Both the position numbers and the translations under genes were made by a program. Of a DNA stretch of 22,061 nt, positions 14,197-22,061 are shown in pieces. The notes under the pieces were generated by a model. It ran no database searches. It was not told where the DNA came from and saw only the letters and a list, made by a program, of their open reading frames with translations. The stretch's first letter is position 1, and every line of letters begins with the position of its first letter. The DNA is from a virus, in the IMG/VR virus record IMGVR_UViG_3300028844_000187, positions 1 through 22,061 of that record; one strand, 5' to 3'.

Positions 14197-16142
14197 TATC
14201 TTTTACCATCAAGCCTAACATCGATGGACGGAGTTCCAAGACGCCAACCTAAACCCGTGTCTGTAGAGTCTATGCGCAAAGAAATGCTTCTCCCTCGTAA
14301 GCGCATGTGAATTTGATTAGTGTACTGCTGAACAGGTAACGCATTCTTGTCGGCGGCAACATTGCTTAACGTGACATTGTTCGCGCTACTTTGAAGAAAA
14401 TCCCCTCCCGGGAAGTTATTTGCCTTCAAGGTAAACAACGTTTGAGCAGTTTGATTGCTTGAGTCCAAAAACGAAATATCCGGCAATAACCTGCGAATAA
14501 ATGCAAACCTCTCTCCGTCACCTAATGTTATAGGACTAGACTGAATGAAAGAGGAAATAGCACTAGCCGGATTTGTAGATCCGTCATCGTACCCTCGTTC
14601 ATGGTCGTACAAATACCCGTCAACAGAGGCCGCAATAGGGAAGCTGTTTATGCCCCGGTCAAGCCAAGCGGTTCGGGCAAGTGTTCCATAAGACCAAACC
14701 CTGTCCATATAGTTATACAGAACATATCTATCTACGTTGTCGCTGCTAGAAGAAGGATAAAACCACCACACCTCAGAGTTAGACGTATTTAAAGCCGCGA
14801 AGATTTTTTCTAATTGATCGCGGTTTATGTCGTCAAAAACGTAATCTTTTACCGAACAGAGAATTTTATTAACAGTGCCTCCATACGCGTAAAACTCTCC
14901 GTCACCCATCCAAAATACATTGTCTTGCACCGCGACTGTTGACAACGGGCTTATGATAGAGGTGTTTTCTGAAACTACATTAACCCCAAAAGTAAACGGT
15001 GGGCCTAAGTATTGCATCGCGTATAAAGATTTATCCGTGAAAACAAGAATCTGCTGCCTAGTTTCGACTACAGAAACTATTTCAGAACCCGACCCAAGTC
15101 TTAATTCTCCCGCCGTATTAGTTGCCGTTGCTGCCCAATCGGTTAAGGATTCTTGCGAAGAAAATCTTATCGCCAAAGGATCTTGAACCTCTGGATTCGA
15201 TTCAGTATCGCACCCAAAAGCTAGTACATGCCTATCCCTGTCAGAAACTAAAACATGTTTAGCTACTGTAGGCGTAGAATTTGCCCCCGCAAGACTCGTG
15301 ATGTTCACCGCAGCATTAGTTAAACCAGAACTCTTGTCCCAATAGTATATCCCACCATCCCTGACGTTTAACAATAAATCTTCGCCAAAATTATCGTGCG
15401 TCCATATACGCAATGTTCCTTGTTGCACGATTGTAGTAGCTGCTTCCCCCCAACCGTGGTCTGCGGCGTTCCAAACTCCCGCCCCCCAGCCACTACCAAA
15501 TATAGTAGAGTCAAGACCCGTGTTTATTTGGTAGGCTCCAACAACGGAACCCCCGCCGTTCCCTGTATCAGAAGCATTCGCGGCAACCGCAGTTGGGGTG
15601 TATTGACCGTCCACCGTTATATCGGCGACACTAGCCACGGCACGAGCCGTGATGTTGTATGTGTTGGCATCCACAACCAAATCAATCTTATACTCTTGGT
15701 TCAGGATCGCGGCAGTTATAGTACCTCCGCCGCCAAGGGCTACGGCCCCGCTAAAGGTTACAAAATCCCCTTGCTGCGCTCCGTGGGCCGTGTCTGTTAC
15801 AACAAGAGTAGAAGAAGCATTGGACGCTGAAAAAGTCACATCTCCTGCAGATGTTGTTGTTCTAAGAGGAGTAATGTCGTAAAGAGTAGTTCCGAAGTCT
15901 ATGTAGTATTTTGAGCTTGTGCCTATTCCCAGATAACTATCCAAGTTTAGTGCTGTCCAAGCGTGAAGCGCCCTGCAAGATCCTAAAAAAGATGCCTCAG
16001 ATCGTTTTACCCATCCTTTTATCTTTTCGGGCAAGCCAAACCGAAAACGTACCTTATCCGCAGCGTACCAGCCACCTTCGTTTGAAGCAAAAGTGCGCTC
16101 CCTATTTAGACCCGGTTTAAATGTCAACTTAGTCAAAGGCAT
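14196..16142 (-). CDS. tail/head-completion type structural protein of marine podoviruses
   Basis: The protein has 648 residues, ATG 16142, with AAGGA upstream. It opens PLTKLTFKPGLNRERTFASN (2-21) then EGGWYAADKVRFRFGLPEKI (22-41). Residues about 97-205 are a beta-rich inserted domain (TTTSAGDVTF, HGAQQGDFVTFSGAV, VDANTYNI). The second half is built of strand repeats: LVFTDKSLYAMQYLGPPFTF, FWMGDGEFYAYGG, WWFYPSSSSDNVDRYVLYNY and TLARTAWLDRG. These motifs are familiar from a structural gene widespread in marine podoviruses and compared by some to P22 gp10-like tail/stabilisation proteins with a propeller fold. The virion role is well supported by context and recollection; the exact position in the tail is inferred. 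A single base is shared with the next gene. Confidence 0.68.
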   Translation of the reverse strand: MPLTKLTFKPGLNRERTFASNEGGWYAADKVRFRFGLPEKIKGWVKRSEASFLGSCRALHAWTALNLDSYLGIGTSSKYYIDFGTTLYDITPLRTTTSAGDVTFSASNASSTLVVTDTAHGAQQGDFVTFSGAVALGGGGTITAAILNQEYKIDLVVDANTYNITARAVASVADITVDGQYTPTAVAANASDTGNGGGSVVGAYQINTGLDSTIFGSGWGAGVWNAADHGWGEAATTIVQQGTLRIWTHDNFGEDLLLNVRDGGIYYWDKSSGLTNAAVNITSLAGANSTPTVAKHVLVSDRDRHVLAFGCDTESNPEVQDPLAIRFSSQESLTDWAATATNTAGELRLGSGSEIVSVVETRQQILVFTDKSLYAMQYLGPPFTFGVNVVSENTSIISPLSTVAVQDNVFWMGDGEFYAYGGTVNKILCSVKDYVFDDINRDQLEKIFAALNTSNSEVWWFYPSSSSDNVDRYVLYNYMDRVWSYGTLARTAWLDRGINSFPIAASVDGYLYDHERGYDDGSTNPASAISSFIQSSPITLGDGERFAFIRRLLPDISFLDSSNQTAQTLFTLKANNFPGGDFLQSSANNVTLSNVAADKNALPVQQYTNQIHMRLRGRSISLRIDSTDTGLGWRLGTPSIDVRLDGKR

Positions 16143-16153
16143 AAATCATTTCC

Positions 16154-17905
16154 TTATAACCCATACTGCCACACTGCACGATCCCCGTCGTTACCTGCGC
16201 CCCGCGCTGACACATAAAAACTTTTACCACTGGGTCTAATATAAAACCCACGCTCATACTCATACGGAGTTTCAAGTAAATAGCTTGTTGACGCAGTGCT
16301 ACTAATCGTTGAAATATCCCACGCAGTGGTAAGACTAAATTGGGAAATGTCGGCGAAATTCATACGATACATTATCTTTCCAGTCGGTTTAAAAGATATA
16401 TATCCCGCGTTAACTTTATGAGAAGAATCACTTGTGTCCACAGTTTGATTCAAGCTCGCGGTAGACACATCCCACGCGCTGCTTAGATCGTACTCCGAGA
16501 GTCTTGTGTCATTGGCCCCAGAAACAGTGGCTCCAGACACATACATTTTTGTTCCGTCAGGTTTAAACCAAAAACCATAAATGTAGTAAAACTCTGAGGA
16601 GAGGTCTTTAGTGTTGCTGTTGTAAGTAGCGGTACTGGCGTCCCACGCGCCACTTAGATCGTACTCAAATACACCCCTAGTTCCCCCACTTTCCGCAGTT
16701 GAAGCCAACGTAAAAAGTTTTGCTCCGTCAGGTTTAAAGAACAAGGATTTCATATACGCGCCTTGAGCCGTAAGATCCTTTGTCGTAACTAAAGAACTCG
16801 CCGTAGACGAGTCCCAAGCTGTGCCAAGATTAAACTCATATAAGTACCCACCAGTGTTACTAAAGCCGTCGCCCGATTGACTACCAAGATACATCTTAGA
16901 ACCGTCACTCTTAAAAAATGGTCCCGTTAACTCAACATCGTTACCACTCATGCTAGGCAAAGGGGCAATATATTTGCTGGAAGGGGAGTCAAAAGACATT
17001 GTAGTTATGTCAGACGCTGAAGTCATTTTTAATGACCACCCTCCGCCGTTGTATTTTGACTCAAGAGAGTTGTTTTTTGAAGTGGCAGTAAACACCACTG
17101 TATCGTCTGTTTTCATATCTAACCCAGAATAAGTCGTAATTGAATTATCCTGATTCATTAGATAAGTAGTTCCAGAAGAACTCGTATTGACCGTACTTAA
17201 ATCCCATCCGCTTGTTAGAGTATGTTGAGCAAGATAGCGGTTAGAACCAGTGCTGCTAAGAACGTACATCCTTGTTCCCGCCACATTTGCAGTAATTCCA
17301 TCCATGCAACATGCACCCATTGTAACAGAATTTCCTGCACTTGCCGTGCTAATAGTTGCCCAAGCAGAGCCTAAAGTGTACTCAAAAATCTCTGAGTTCG
17401 TTACAGTCGAATCCTTATCGTCAGTAATCCAAAAAAGAGTCCCATCAGGTTTAAATACAAGATCCTTTGCTTTGGTGATCTGGGCCGAAAGATCAAGGTA
17501 TGCCGCTCTTGTTCCCGCTGTAGAGACATCCCATGCAGAGCTTAAAGAATATTCCTCTAAGTAGGGGTCTGAGGAAGGAGGACTGGCAAGAACGTAAAGT
17601 TTTGTGCCGTCAGATTTAAAGGCCATACCATAAAGGGTTCCAGCCGTTCCTGATAGAGTTTTGCTTTGGGTAAATGTTGCAGTGCTTTGCTTCCATGCCG
17701 TACCCAAGGAATATTCATAAACTAATGAACCAAAAGACCGATACATTTTAGTACCGTCTGACTTAAACGCAATACCGGGTCTATCAGAATTTGTCGTTAC
17801 AGCGCCAAAATTAGCGCCACCATGTGTGCCGCCGCCCCATGATGCGTCCGCAAAATCCCACCCCGTGTTTGTAGCTGCTTGTAAAAGACGCATACTTGTA
17901 AGCAT
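16154..17905 (-). CDS. ten-repeat propeller-like tail protein, receptor-binding candidate
   Basis: The protein has 583 residues, ATG 17905. A motif F-K-x-D-G-T-K-M-Y-V, followed 20-30 residues later by EYDLSSAWDVSTA, recurs about ten times, beginning near residues 47, 97, 151, 207, 264, 331, 390, 447, 505 and 556. Spacing is 50-67 residues, and the fourth and fifth copies are degenerate (NVAGTRMYV, MKTDDTVVF). The size and strand pattern fit beta-propeller blades. The short N-terminal lead (1-45) has GWDFADASWGGG, a possible attachment segment. It lies between fibre genes and the tail structural gene, so host-surface or fibre attachment is likely. Fold and role are inferred; no enzyme site was seen. 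Confidence 0.62.
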   Translation of the reverse strand: MLTSMRLLQAATNTGWDFADASWGGGTHGGANFGAVTTNSDRPGIAFKSDGTKMYRSFGSLVYEYSLGTAWKQSTATFTQSKTLSGTAGTLYGMAFKSDGTKLYVLASPPSSDPYLEEYSLSSAWDVSTAGTRAAYLDLSAQITKAKDLVFKPDGTLFWITDDKDSTVTNSEIFEYTLGSAWATISTASAGNSVTMGACCMDGITANVAGTRMYVLSSTGSNRYLAQHTLTSGWDLSTVNTSSSGTTYLMNQDNSITTYSGLDMKTDDTVVFTATSKNNSLESKYNGGGWSLKMTSASDITTMSFDSPSSKYIAPLPSMSGNDVELTGPFFKSDGSKMYLGSQSGDGFSNTGGYLYEFNLGTAWDSSTASSLVTTKDLTAQGAYMKSLFFKPDGAKLFTLASTAESGGTRGVFEYDLSGAWDASTATYNSNTKDLSSEFYYIYGFWFKPDGTKMYVSGATVSGANDTRLSEYDLSSAWDVSTASLNQTVDTSDSSHKVNAGYISFKPTGKIMYRMNFADISQFSLTTAWDISTISSTASTSYLLETPYEYERGFYIRPSGKSFYVSARGAGNDGDRAVWQYGL

Positions 17906-17908
17906 TTT

Positions 17909-18796
17909 TTACCCCATATCTGCGCCTGCCAGAAATCCATACCAAGTGGTTCCAGCGTCATTTGTAAAAAACACAAAAATATCAACGGCGTTTGCCGTGG
18001 TTGTTATATTAGGCTCCGTTTTGTCCGGCCAATCCACAGCCGCAGGCCAAGTAACTCCAAAGCTACTAGCAGAAGCGTCCTGTACAATTTTTATAGTAAA
18101 GCTTGAAACCTTACCAGACGCCGCAGGATTGCTAAAAGTAAATGTCGTAGCTTCCGTTAAGGTGTGGCTGAAATTTGTCCCGTCTCGCAGGTTTACCGTT
18201 GTTGCGTTGCTAGAAGAGGTTACAGCGTTGTACTCTTCTGAAATCCCGTCATCAAATGTTACAACTCCGTTGGCATCTGCGGTTACAACCTTTGATGCCT
18301 CGCTTGTTCCAAGAGTGGTAATGTCGTTGTAGTTTAACTCCGCAGCGTCCGCCGTTACACCTAGCTGAGTAAGAGTTATTGCCAATATAGATGTAAGATC
18401 CACAATTTGCGCCCCTGACCCTGCCCCATCAGAGTAAATAATTGCAGACTTGCCGTTTGCTACAGTGACATTCCCGCCTGACCCTTGTGTAAAAATAGCA
18501 TTTTGCCCTGATCCGTTTTTGACAAAATAAAGATGCTCCGCATCGTTAGGAGTTAAGGTAATTGTGTTATCCCCAGACGGAGAGCCACCTAAAACTAAAA
18601 CCTTATAGTGACCGTCAGACAGTGTTCCGTCACTTACTGACAGAGAGTGGGTTGTGCCGGAAAGTGTTATGGCCCCAACACCTGTGGTAAGGCGATCTAT
18701 TATTTGTAGGTTAACATTGGTCGCGGTTCCCCATGTTCCAGAACGCTCACCCGTACCTATCAGTTCTATGCCCGAGTTTTGTGTGTATGTACTCAT
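17909..18796 (-). CDS. tail fibre-like protein
   Basis: The protein has 295 residues, ATG 18796, with an AGGA about 8 bases upstream. It opens STYTQNSGIELIGTGERSGT (2-21) then WGTATNVNLQIIDRL. The GTGERSGTWG...N module is a recurring N-terminal part of marine phage tail proteins and probably attaches to the tail. The remainder is Thr/Ser/Asn/Gly-rich and beta-strand-like. It includes a collar-like stretch ITLTPNDAEHLYFVKNGSGQ, a linker LTQLGVTADAAELNYNDITT of a kind common in phage fibres, and a C-terminal domain with FSHTLTEATTFTFSNPAASG and a Trp-rich end (VTWPAAVDWPDKTEP, TTWYGFLAG). It is probably a short fibre or baseplate-like structural protein. Receptor specificity cannot be read. Confidence 0.65.
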   Translation of the reverse strand: MSTYTQNSGIELIGTGERSGTWGTATNVNLQIIDRLTTGVGAITLSGTTHSLSVSDGTLSDGHYKVLVLGGSPSGDNTITLTPNDAEHLYFVKNGSGQNAIFTQGSGGNVTVANGKSAIIYSDGAGSGAQIVDLTSILAITLTQLGVTADAAELNYNDITTLGTSEASKVVTADANGVVTFDDGISEEYNAVTSSSNATTVNLRDGTNFSHTLTEATTFTFSNPAASGKVSSFTIKIVQDASASSFGVTWPAAVDWPDKTEPNITTTANAVDIFVFFTNDAGTTWYGFLAGADMG

Positions 18797-18805
18797 CTCA
18801 AAATC

Positions 18806-19546
18806 CTATGCCGCATCTGACCAGTTAGTATTCGGATCAGGAGTTATTTCAGTATAGCTTGTTCCAGAGCTTGGGGCAACGTTGGAATAAACCGTGCTAG
18901 AAGAAGGTGTAATTGGAGTGAAGGAAGTGCCGGGAGCAGGAACGATAGGTGTAAACTCTGTGTTAGGATTGGGCAAAACGCTGCCCCAAATAAACATAGT
19001 TCCCACTTCTCCTGTGGCAGAAAGACCGCCAATGAAAACGGGAAGATTGCCAACAACACCAGTAGCAGAAACCCCACTAACTAAAACGGGAAGATTACCA
19101 ACAACACCAGTAGCAGAAACCCCACTAATTACAGGAGCTAACTGGCCCACTTCTCCTGTGGCAGAAACCCCACTAAGAATAGGGGCCAAGTCTCCAACAG
19201 TTCCAGTAGCGGAAACCCCGTTTAGAGTAGGAGCTAACTGGCCCACCTCACCCGTAGCAGAAAGTCCGCTTAAAATAGGGGCCAAGCCCCCAACAATACC
19301 AGTAGCGGAGACTCCACTAACTAAAACGGGGAGATTGCCAACAATACCAGTAGCGGAAAGTCCGTTTAGAATAGGAGCTAGCTGACCTATCCCACTTGCG
19401 GCGGAAACCCCACTAAGAATAGGGGCTAACTGACCTGCGTGACCTGTAGCAAATAAGCTAGTTGCATCTATAGTCACCACAACAGAGACAGAGGACTCTC
19501 CGCTGTCTGCTATCGGGGTTGAGGCTAACGGAGAAAAGCCTAACAT
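18806..19546 (-). CDS. repeat protein of 16-residue and 11-residue tandem units
   Basis: The protein has 246 residues, ATG 19546, with the ATG overlapping the stop of the 54-residue gene. Residues 33-176 are nine tandem 16-residue units of the form ATGxVGxLAPxLxGVS, and a tenth begins but breaks off. Residues 193-246 then carry four 11-residue units of the form xPxTxFTPITP plus a partial fifth ending in NWSDAA. Both repeats should form regular beta structure, plausibly a shaft or spacer. I recall related GVSATGxVG repeats in marine phage structural genes. There is no adhesion or enzyme motif. It is sandwiched between two fibre genes. The regularity suggests copy number can change between relatives. 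Confidence 0.62.
   Translation of the reverse strand: MLGFSPLASTPIADSGESSVSVVVTIDATSLFATGHAGQLAPILSGVSAASGIGQLAPILNGLSATGIVGNLPVLVSGVSATGIVGGLAPILSGLSATGEVGQLAPTLNGVSATGTVGDLAPILSGVSATGEVGQLAPVISGVSATGVVGNLPVLVSGVSATGVVGNLPVFIGGLSATGEVGTMFIWGSVLPNPNTEFTPIVPAPGTSFTPITPSSSTVYSNVAPSSGTSYTEITPDPNTNWSDAA
18809..18970 (-). repeat. 11-residue (33-base) coding repeat, about five units
   Basis: Units NPNTEFTPIVP, APGTSFTPITP, SSSTVYSNVAP, SSGTSYTEITP and a final partial DPNTNWSDAA follow one another without gaps. Protein-level similarity is clearer than DNA identity, so the expansion appears older than that of the neighbouring 48-base array. Confidence 0.8.
19019..19450 (-). repeat. 48-base tandem coding repeat, nine units
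   Basis: Nine units of exactly 48 bases (432 bases) encode the 16-residue repeats. Units fall into two types: those with NLPVLVSGVS and those with QLAPILSGVS. Neighbouring copies of the first type are almost identical in DNA over about 45 bases (around 19040-19130), indicating recent duplication or gene conversion. Confidence 0.88.
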
Positions 19547-19704
19547 TGGTTAACTTTTCCAGTAAGCTTAACCATGTTACCGACCTGTTTCTTCTTCTCA
19601 GCATCAGTCTCATCTGACATTTTCATGCCACCTATGACATTTTCGATTCCATCACACATATGAAGTAATTTCAAATAGTCTCTATCAAGTTCATTTACAG
19701 CCAT
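19540..19704 (-). CDS. 54-residue protein between fibre genes, function unknown
   Basis: The ATG at 19704 is preceded by a strong AAGGAG 9 bases upstream, and the frame runs 54 codons to TAG. It starts 4 bases after the stop of the S74 fibre gene, and its own stop overlaps the start of the repeat protein by 7 bases. This fills the only gap in this part of the operon. The protein is polar and probably helical: MAVNELDRDYLKLLHMCDG, then IENVIGGMKMSDETDAEKKK and QVGNMVKLTGKVNQC. There is no signal or membrane segment. The excellent ribosome site and exact fit between neighbours make it a credible gene. It could be a small fibre-assembly factor or chaperone, which is a guess from position. Confidence 0.72.
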   Translation of the reverse strand: MAVNELDRDYLKLLHMCDGIENVIGGMKMSDETDAEKKKQVGNMVKLTGKVNQC

Positions 19705-19708
19705 TGTT

Positions 19709-21772
19709 TCAATCTCCTTCTAAAGTTCTTATACGTGCTTCTAAGGCTTTGTTCTGAGCGGCTAACTCTTGCACGGCCTTAACCAAAATTGGATACGATC
19801 TTATATAATCCGCTTCCAACTTTGATGGATCATCCCACTTGACTAATCTAGTTCTTGAAGTTGAAGAGTGCGTAAGCTCAACATCATAAAGATCTTGTGC
19901 TATAAAACCCATGTCTAACGTTGAACCCATACTCCCGTCACGCCTATTCCATGTAAACTCAACAGGACGCATGTCATTTATGAAGTCTAGGCCATGTGTC
20001 AAATCAGTGATTGCTGTCTTATCGCGCTCATCCGAAAGGCTAGATATAGTCTGAACGTTACAGCGCAGCGATGTTATGTTGTTGTCGCCTAAAGTAATTT
20101 CGTTCGTAGCTGTTGATGATGAAGGCATTGACTCATATCCAACGCAAGTTACGTTTGATCCTGTTGTCAGAGCATTTGTAGTTGAGCCACCTTGCGAATA
20201 ACCGGCGTTAGCTCCAAGAAGCGAGTTCCCGTCACTGGTTGAGACGGAGTATCCTGAGAATTTACCCAAGCCTACGTTGAGGTCGCCACTCGACACACTA
20301 TACAGTGAGGCATGACCCAAGCCTGCGTTATAGGTGCCACTCGAAAGTGAATAGGTTGAATAAGTGCCAGTTCCAATATTTCCCGCGCCTGACCCACCAC
20401 TTCTACCTGATTCATAGCCCACAAATACATTGTAATCGCCGCCATCTAGATCATATCCAGCGTTGTAACCAACTAAAACATTGTACAAATCGCCCGACGT
20501 CCCTGACGATCCCGCACCGTATCCAAGGGCGGTTCCAAAACTCGCGACCTTAGAAAACGCACCAACTGCGGTGCCGCCAAAGCTTGACGAAAGCAATACG
20601 TCAGAATTGTAGCCAACTAAAGTGTTGTAGTCCCCAGAATGCAGATCATCCCCAGCGTCAGTTCCGACTGCTGTGTTGTACTGTGCATTGCTCGTAGAAA
20701 TTCGACCTAGTGCGTCATAGCCCACCGCAACAGATTTGTAGTGTTGACCATCGGTCATTGACTCTGCGCCGACCGCCGTGGCGTAATCACCGTCGCAATC
20801 GTTCATAGAGTTATAACCGATAGCTGTCTGATAGTCCTTGCTGGCTACGTTGTAGTTACCAGCCGCATAACCAACGTAAGTGCCAGCCGTTAATGTATCA
20901 CCAAAGCCTGACGCATGGCCCACCGCCACGTTGTACGAATCTGTCGTATTATAAAACAGTGCCGCCGCGCCAACCGCAGTGTTTGAACCGCCTGTTGTGA
21001 GAACTGGCGCAGCCTTTCGTCCAATAGCAGTGTTTGACGAACCAGAGGTTATTGCGATTAAAGCCTCATATCCAAAAGCAGAATTATAAGCACCCGTCAT
21101 GGTTGACCCACCAGCGTTGGAGCCAACGACAGTTGAAGCTGTGTTGGGATCGTCGGGCCACGCTTGTTGCCAAAGCATTACTTTGCCGTCTTGATCTGGT
21201 ATTGTAACCGTTCTATCTGCCGTTGGATCAGTTACAAAAAGGGAAGTTTCATAGTCATCTGCCGTTGCGCCCTCAAAAATGACACGATCACCATTAAGGG
21301 TTAGTCCGACTAGGTCAATTGCCGAAAAGATGAGGTTATCCTCTGATTCTATTTTGAACAGTCGGCTCCCGCCTACAAGTTGACCTGTTATTTTAACAAA
21401 ATCTGTTGGATCTGCTCCGTCAAAAAATACATAGTCATCAGAGCCAATATGAATATCGCCCGAAGTGTCTTGCACCACTAAATCTTGCGCTGCTGCGGTG
21501 ATAAACACAATAGCGGAACCAGACAAGTTCAACAAAGATCCTGTAGAAGATTGAGTCAGGACTCTGGTTAATGTCGTGCCAGAAGAAGTATAAACTCCCG
21601 TCGATACCTCCCAAGCGTCTCCGTCCTCTATGGTAAATCTTACAGTATCCCCGTCAGCAACCCCCCCACTCGCAAAAGTTTGATAACCCGTTTCGGCAGA
21701 GCCAAGCGTTATTGCACCAGTGCCAGTGGTTGCAGTAGCGACCTTTACCCTATTTGCGAGAGTAAGAACCAT
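19709..21772 (-). CDS. tail fibre with NTAVG repeats and self-cleaving S74 intramolecular chaperone
   Basis: The protein has 687 residues, ATG 21772. Residues 1-98 ([19 protein letters not shown] onward, ending FITAAAQDL) are a typical marine phage fibre attachment module. Residues about 110-205 form a beta domain with [12 protein letters not shown]. From about 225 to 560 come some nineteen short repeats of the NTAVGxx[10 protein letters not shown] type, like YadA-style head repeats that form a trimeric beta shaft. The C-terminal 108 residues are a peptidase S74 chaperone: SDERDK with Ser580 and Lys585 in the Ser-(x4)-Lys spacing of the catalytic dyad, then [25 protein letters not shown] and a C-terminal coiled coil ([20 protein letters not shown]). 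The chaperone trims itself off before Ser580 after trimer folding. The shaft is the likely receptor-contact region. Confidence 0.9.
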   Translation of the reverse strand: MVLTLANRVKVATATTGTGAITLGSAETGYQTFASGGVADGDTVRFTIEDGDAWEVSTGVYTSSGTTLTRVLTQSSTGSLLNLSGSAIVFITAAAQDLVVQDTSGDIHIGSDDYVFFDGADPTDFVKITGQLVGGSRLFKIESEDNLIFSAIDLVGLTLNGDRVIFEGATADDYETSLFVTDPTADRTVTIPDQDGKVMLWQQAWPDDPNTASTVVGSNAGGSTMTGAYNSAFGYEALIAITSGSSNTAIGRKAAPVLTTGGSNTAVGAAALFYNTTDSYNVAVGHASGFGDTLTAGTYVGYAAGNYNVASKDYQTAIGYNSMNDCDGDYATAVGAESMTDGQHYKSVAVGYDALGRISTSNAQYNTAVGTDAGDDLHSGDYNTLVGYNSDVLLSSSFGGTAVGAFSKVASFGTALGYGAGSSGTSGDLYNVLVGYNAGYDLDGGDYNVFVGYESGRSGGSGAGNIGTGTYSTYSLSSGTYNAGLGHASLYSVSSGDLNVGLGKFSGYSVSTSDGNSLLGANAGYSQGGSTTNALTTGSNVTCVGYESMPSSSTATNEITLGDNNITSLRCNVQTISSLSDERDKTAITDLTHGLDFINDMRPVEFTWNRRDGSMGSTLDMGFIAQDLYDVELTHSSTSRTRLVKWDDPSKLEADYIRSYPILVKAVQELAAQNKALEARIRTLEGD

Positions 21773-21783
21773 TTTTTACCTAC

Positions 21784-22061
21784 TTATGAAAGTTGAATAA
21801 CACCGTTGCTGTCGTCGAAGTTGAATGTAAAACTATCGCCATCATTCAAAGTCAGCGCAGAACCATAATCATAATATCCTAATATTGGGTCAGCGGGTGA
21901 CGTAACTGTGTCATTGTAGATATATAAATACTGGAATGGGCCAACTGAGCCGCCTGAAGCCGTCACCGTCAAATCAGCCAAAACAAGCTTATATGTGCCG
22001 CTTGTCTGCGTTGATGATGTTGTGGTGATGTTTCGTGATGATAGATTTGTGTAAGAAACTT
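21784..22061 (-). CDS. small fibre-associated virion protein, 5' end cut by the window edge
   Basis: The reading frame is open from the right edge to a TAA at 21784, giving at least 92 residues with the start outside the window. An in-frame TTG at 21981 is not needed as a start. Visible sequence: a Thr/Ser-rich part (VSYTNLSSRNITTTSSTQTS), then KLVLADLTVTASGGSVGPFQ, YLYIYNDTV, and a C-terminal LGYYDYGSALTLNDGDSFTF followed by NFDDSNGVIQLS. The YYDYGSxxTLNDGDSFT ending recurs in marine phage structural proteins next to fibre genes. Eleven bases separate it from the S74 fibre, so they are in one operon. It is a beta-rich protein with no enzymatic motif; a virion adaptor role is inferred. Confidence 0.68.
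   Translation of the reverse strand, partial: VSYTNLSSRNITTTSSTQTSGTYKLVLADLTVTASGGSVGPFQYLYIYNDTVTSPADPILGYYDYGSALTLNDGDSFTFNFDDSNGVIQLS

Noticed and set aside
18894-19385. Plus-strand open frame of 163 codons with PVAETPL repeats
   Set aside because: It is the mirror of the 48-base repeat array; the minus frame has proper spacing, start overlap and a continuation beyond the array.
19019-19450. Direct repeats as a possible CRISPR array
   Set aside because: Units are contiguous 48-base coding repeats with no unique spacers.

Overview
The window is a dense stretch of a tailed-phage genome (Caudoviricetes). Almost every gene lies on the minus strand and is read from right to left, and most neighbours overlap or sit within about 10 bases. 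No tRNA, rRNA, CRISPR array, insertion sequence or integrase was seen. Several virion proteins (the EGGW...VRFRFG structural protein, the PYFPIPPQEY small protein, the ten-repeat propeller-like protein, and the large internal proteins with glycine zippers) resemble, from memory, proteins of marine phages of alphaproteobacteria. I therefore infer a marine, podovirus-like phage. Host and morphotype are not proven here: no terminase, portal, capsid or polymerase gene is present.

Reading in the direction of transcription, 22061 to 16154 holds host-contact genes: the end of a small fibre-associated protein, a long fibre with NTAVG-type repeats and a C-terminal self-cleaving S74 chaperone, a 54-residue gene, a protein made of 16- and 11-residue repeats, a fibre-like protein and a ten-repeat propeller-like protein. 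16142 to 13298 holds a large tail/head-completion-type structural protein, a small conserved virion-associated protein, a zinc-ribbon protein and a C-terminally membrane-anchored protein. 13298 to 11824 is a lysis cassette: a small helical protein, two small membrane proteins (holin candidates) and a GH19-type endolysin. 11754 to 4638 returns to virion proteins: a 267-residue protein with a tape-measure-like C-terminal motif, a protein with two calcium-type loops, and two large internal/ejection-type proteins.

At 4376-4641 the layout changes. A lone plus-strand gene encodes a short ribbon-helix-helix (RHH) DNA-binding protein with its own candidate promoter. It ends tail-to-tail with the last late gene inside one TTAA that supplies both stop codons, and starts head-to-head with the first early gene. 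It is the best candidate for a regulator of the late/early boundary.

From 4418 down to 1 is an early DNA-metabolism module: a DUF1064 PD-(D/E)xK nuclease (resolvase-like), a small helical protein, a ParB-like NGQHR-motif protein, a Sak4-type RecA-fold ATPase, a probable ssDNA-binding partner and an SF2 helicase that runs off the left edge. Together these suggest recombination-linked replication and repair. Two genes cut by the window edges (the helicase and the right-most fibre-associated protein) and the 54-residue gene at 19540-19704 were found by direct translation. No gene-free stretch exceeds 100 bases.
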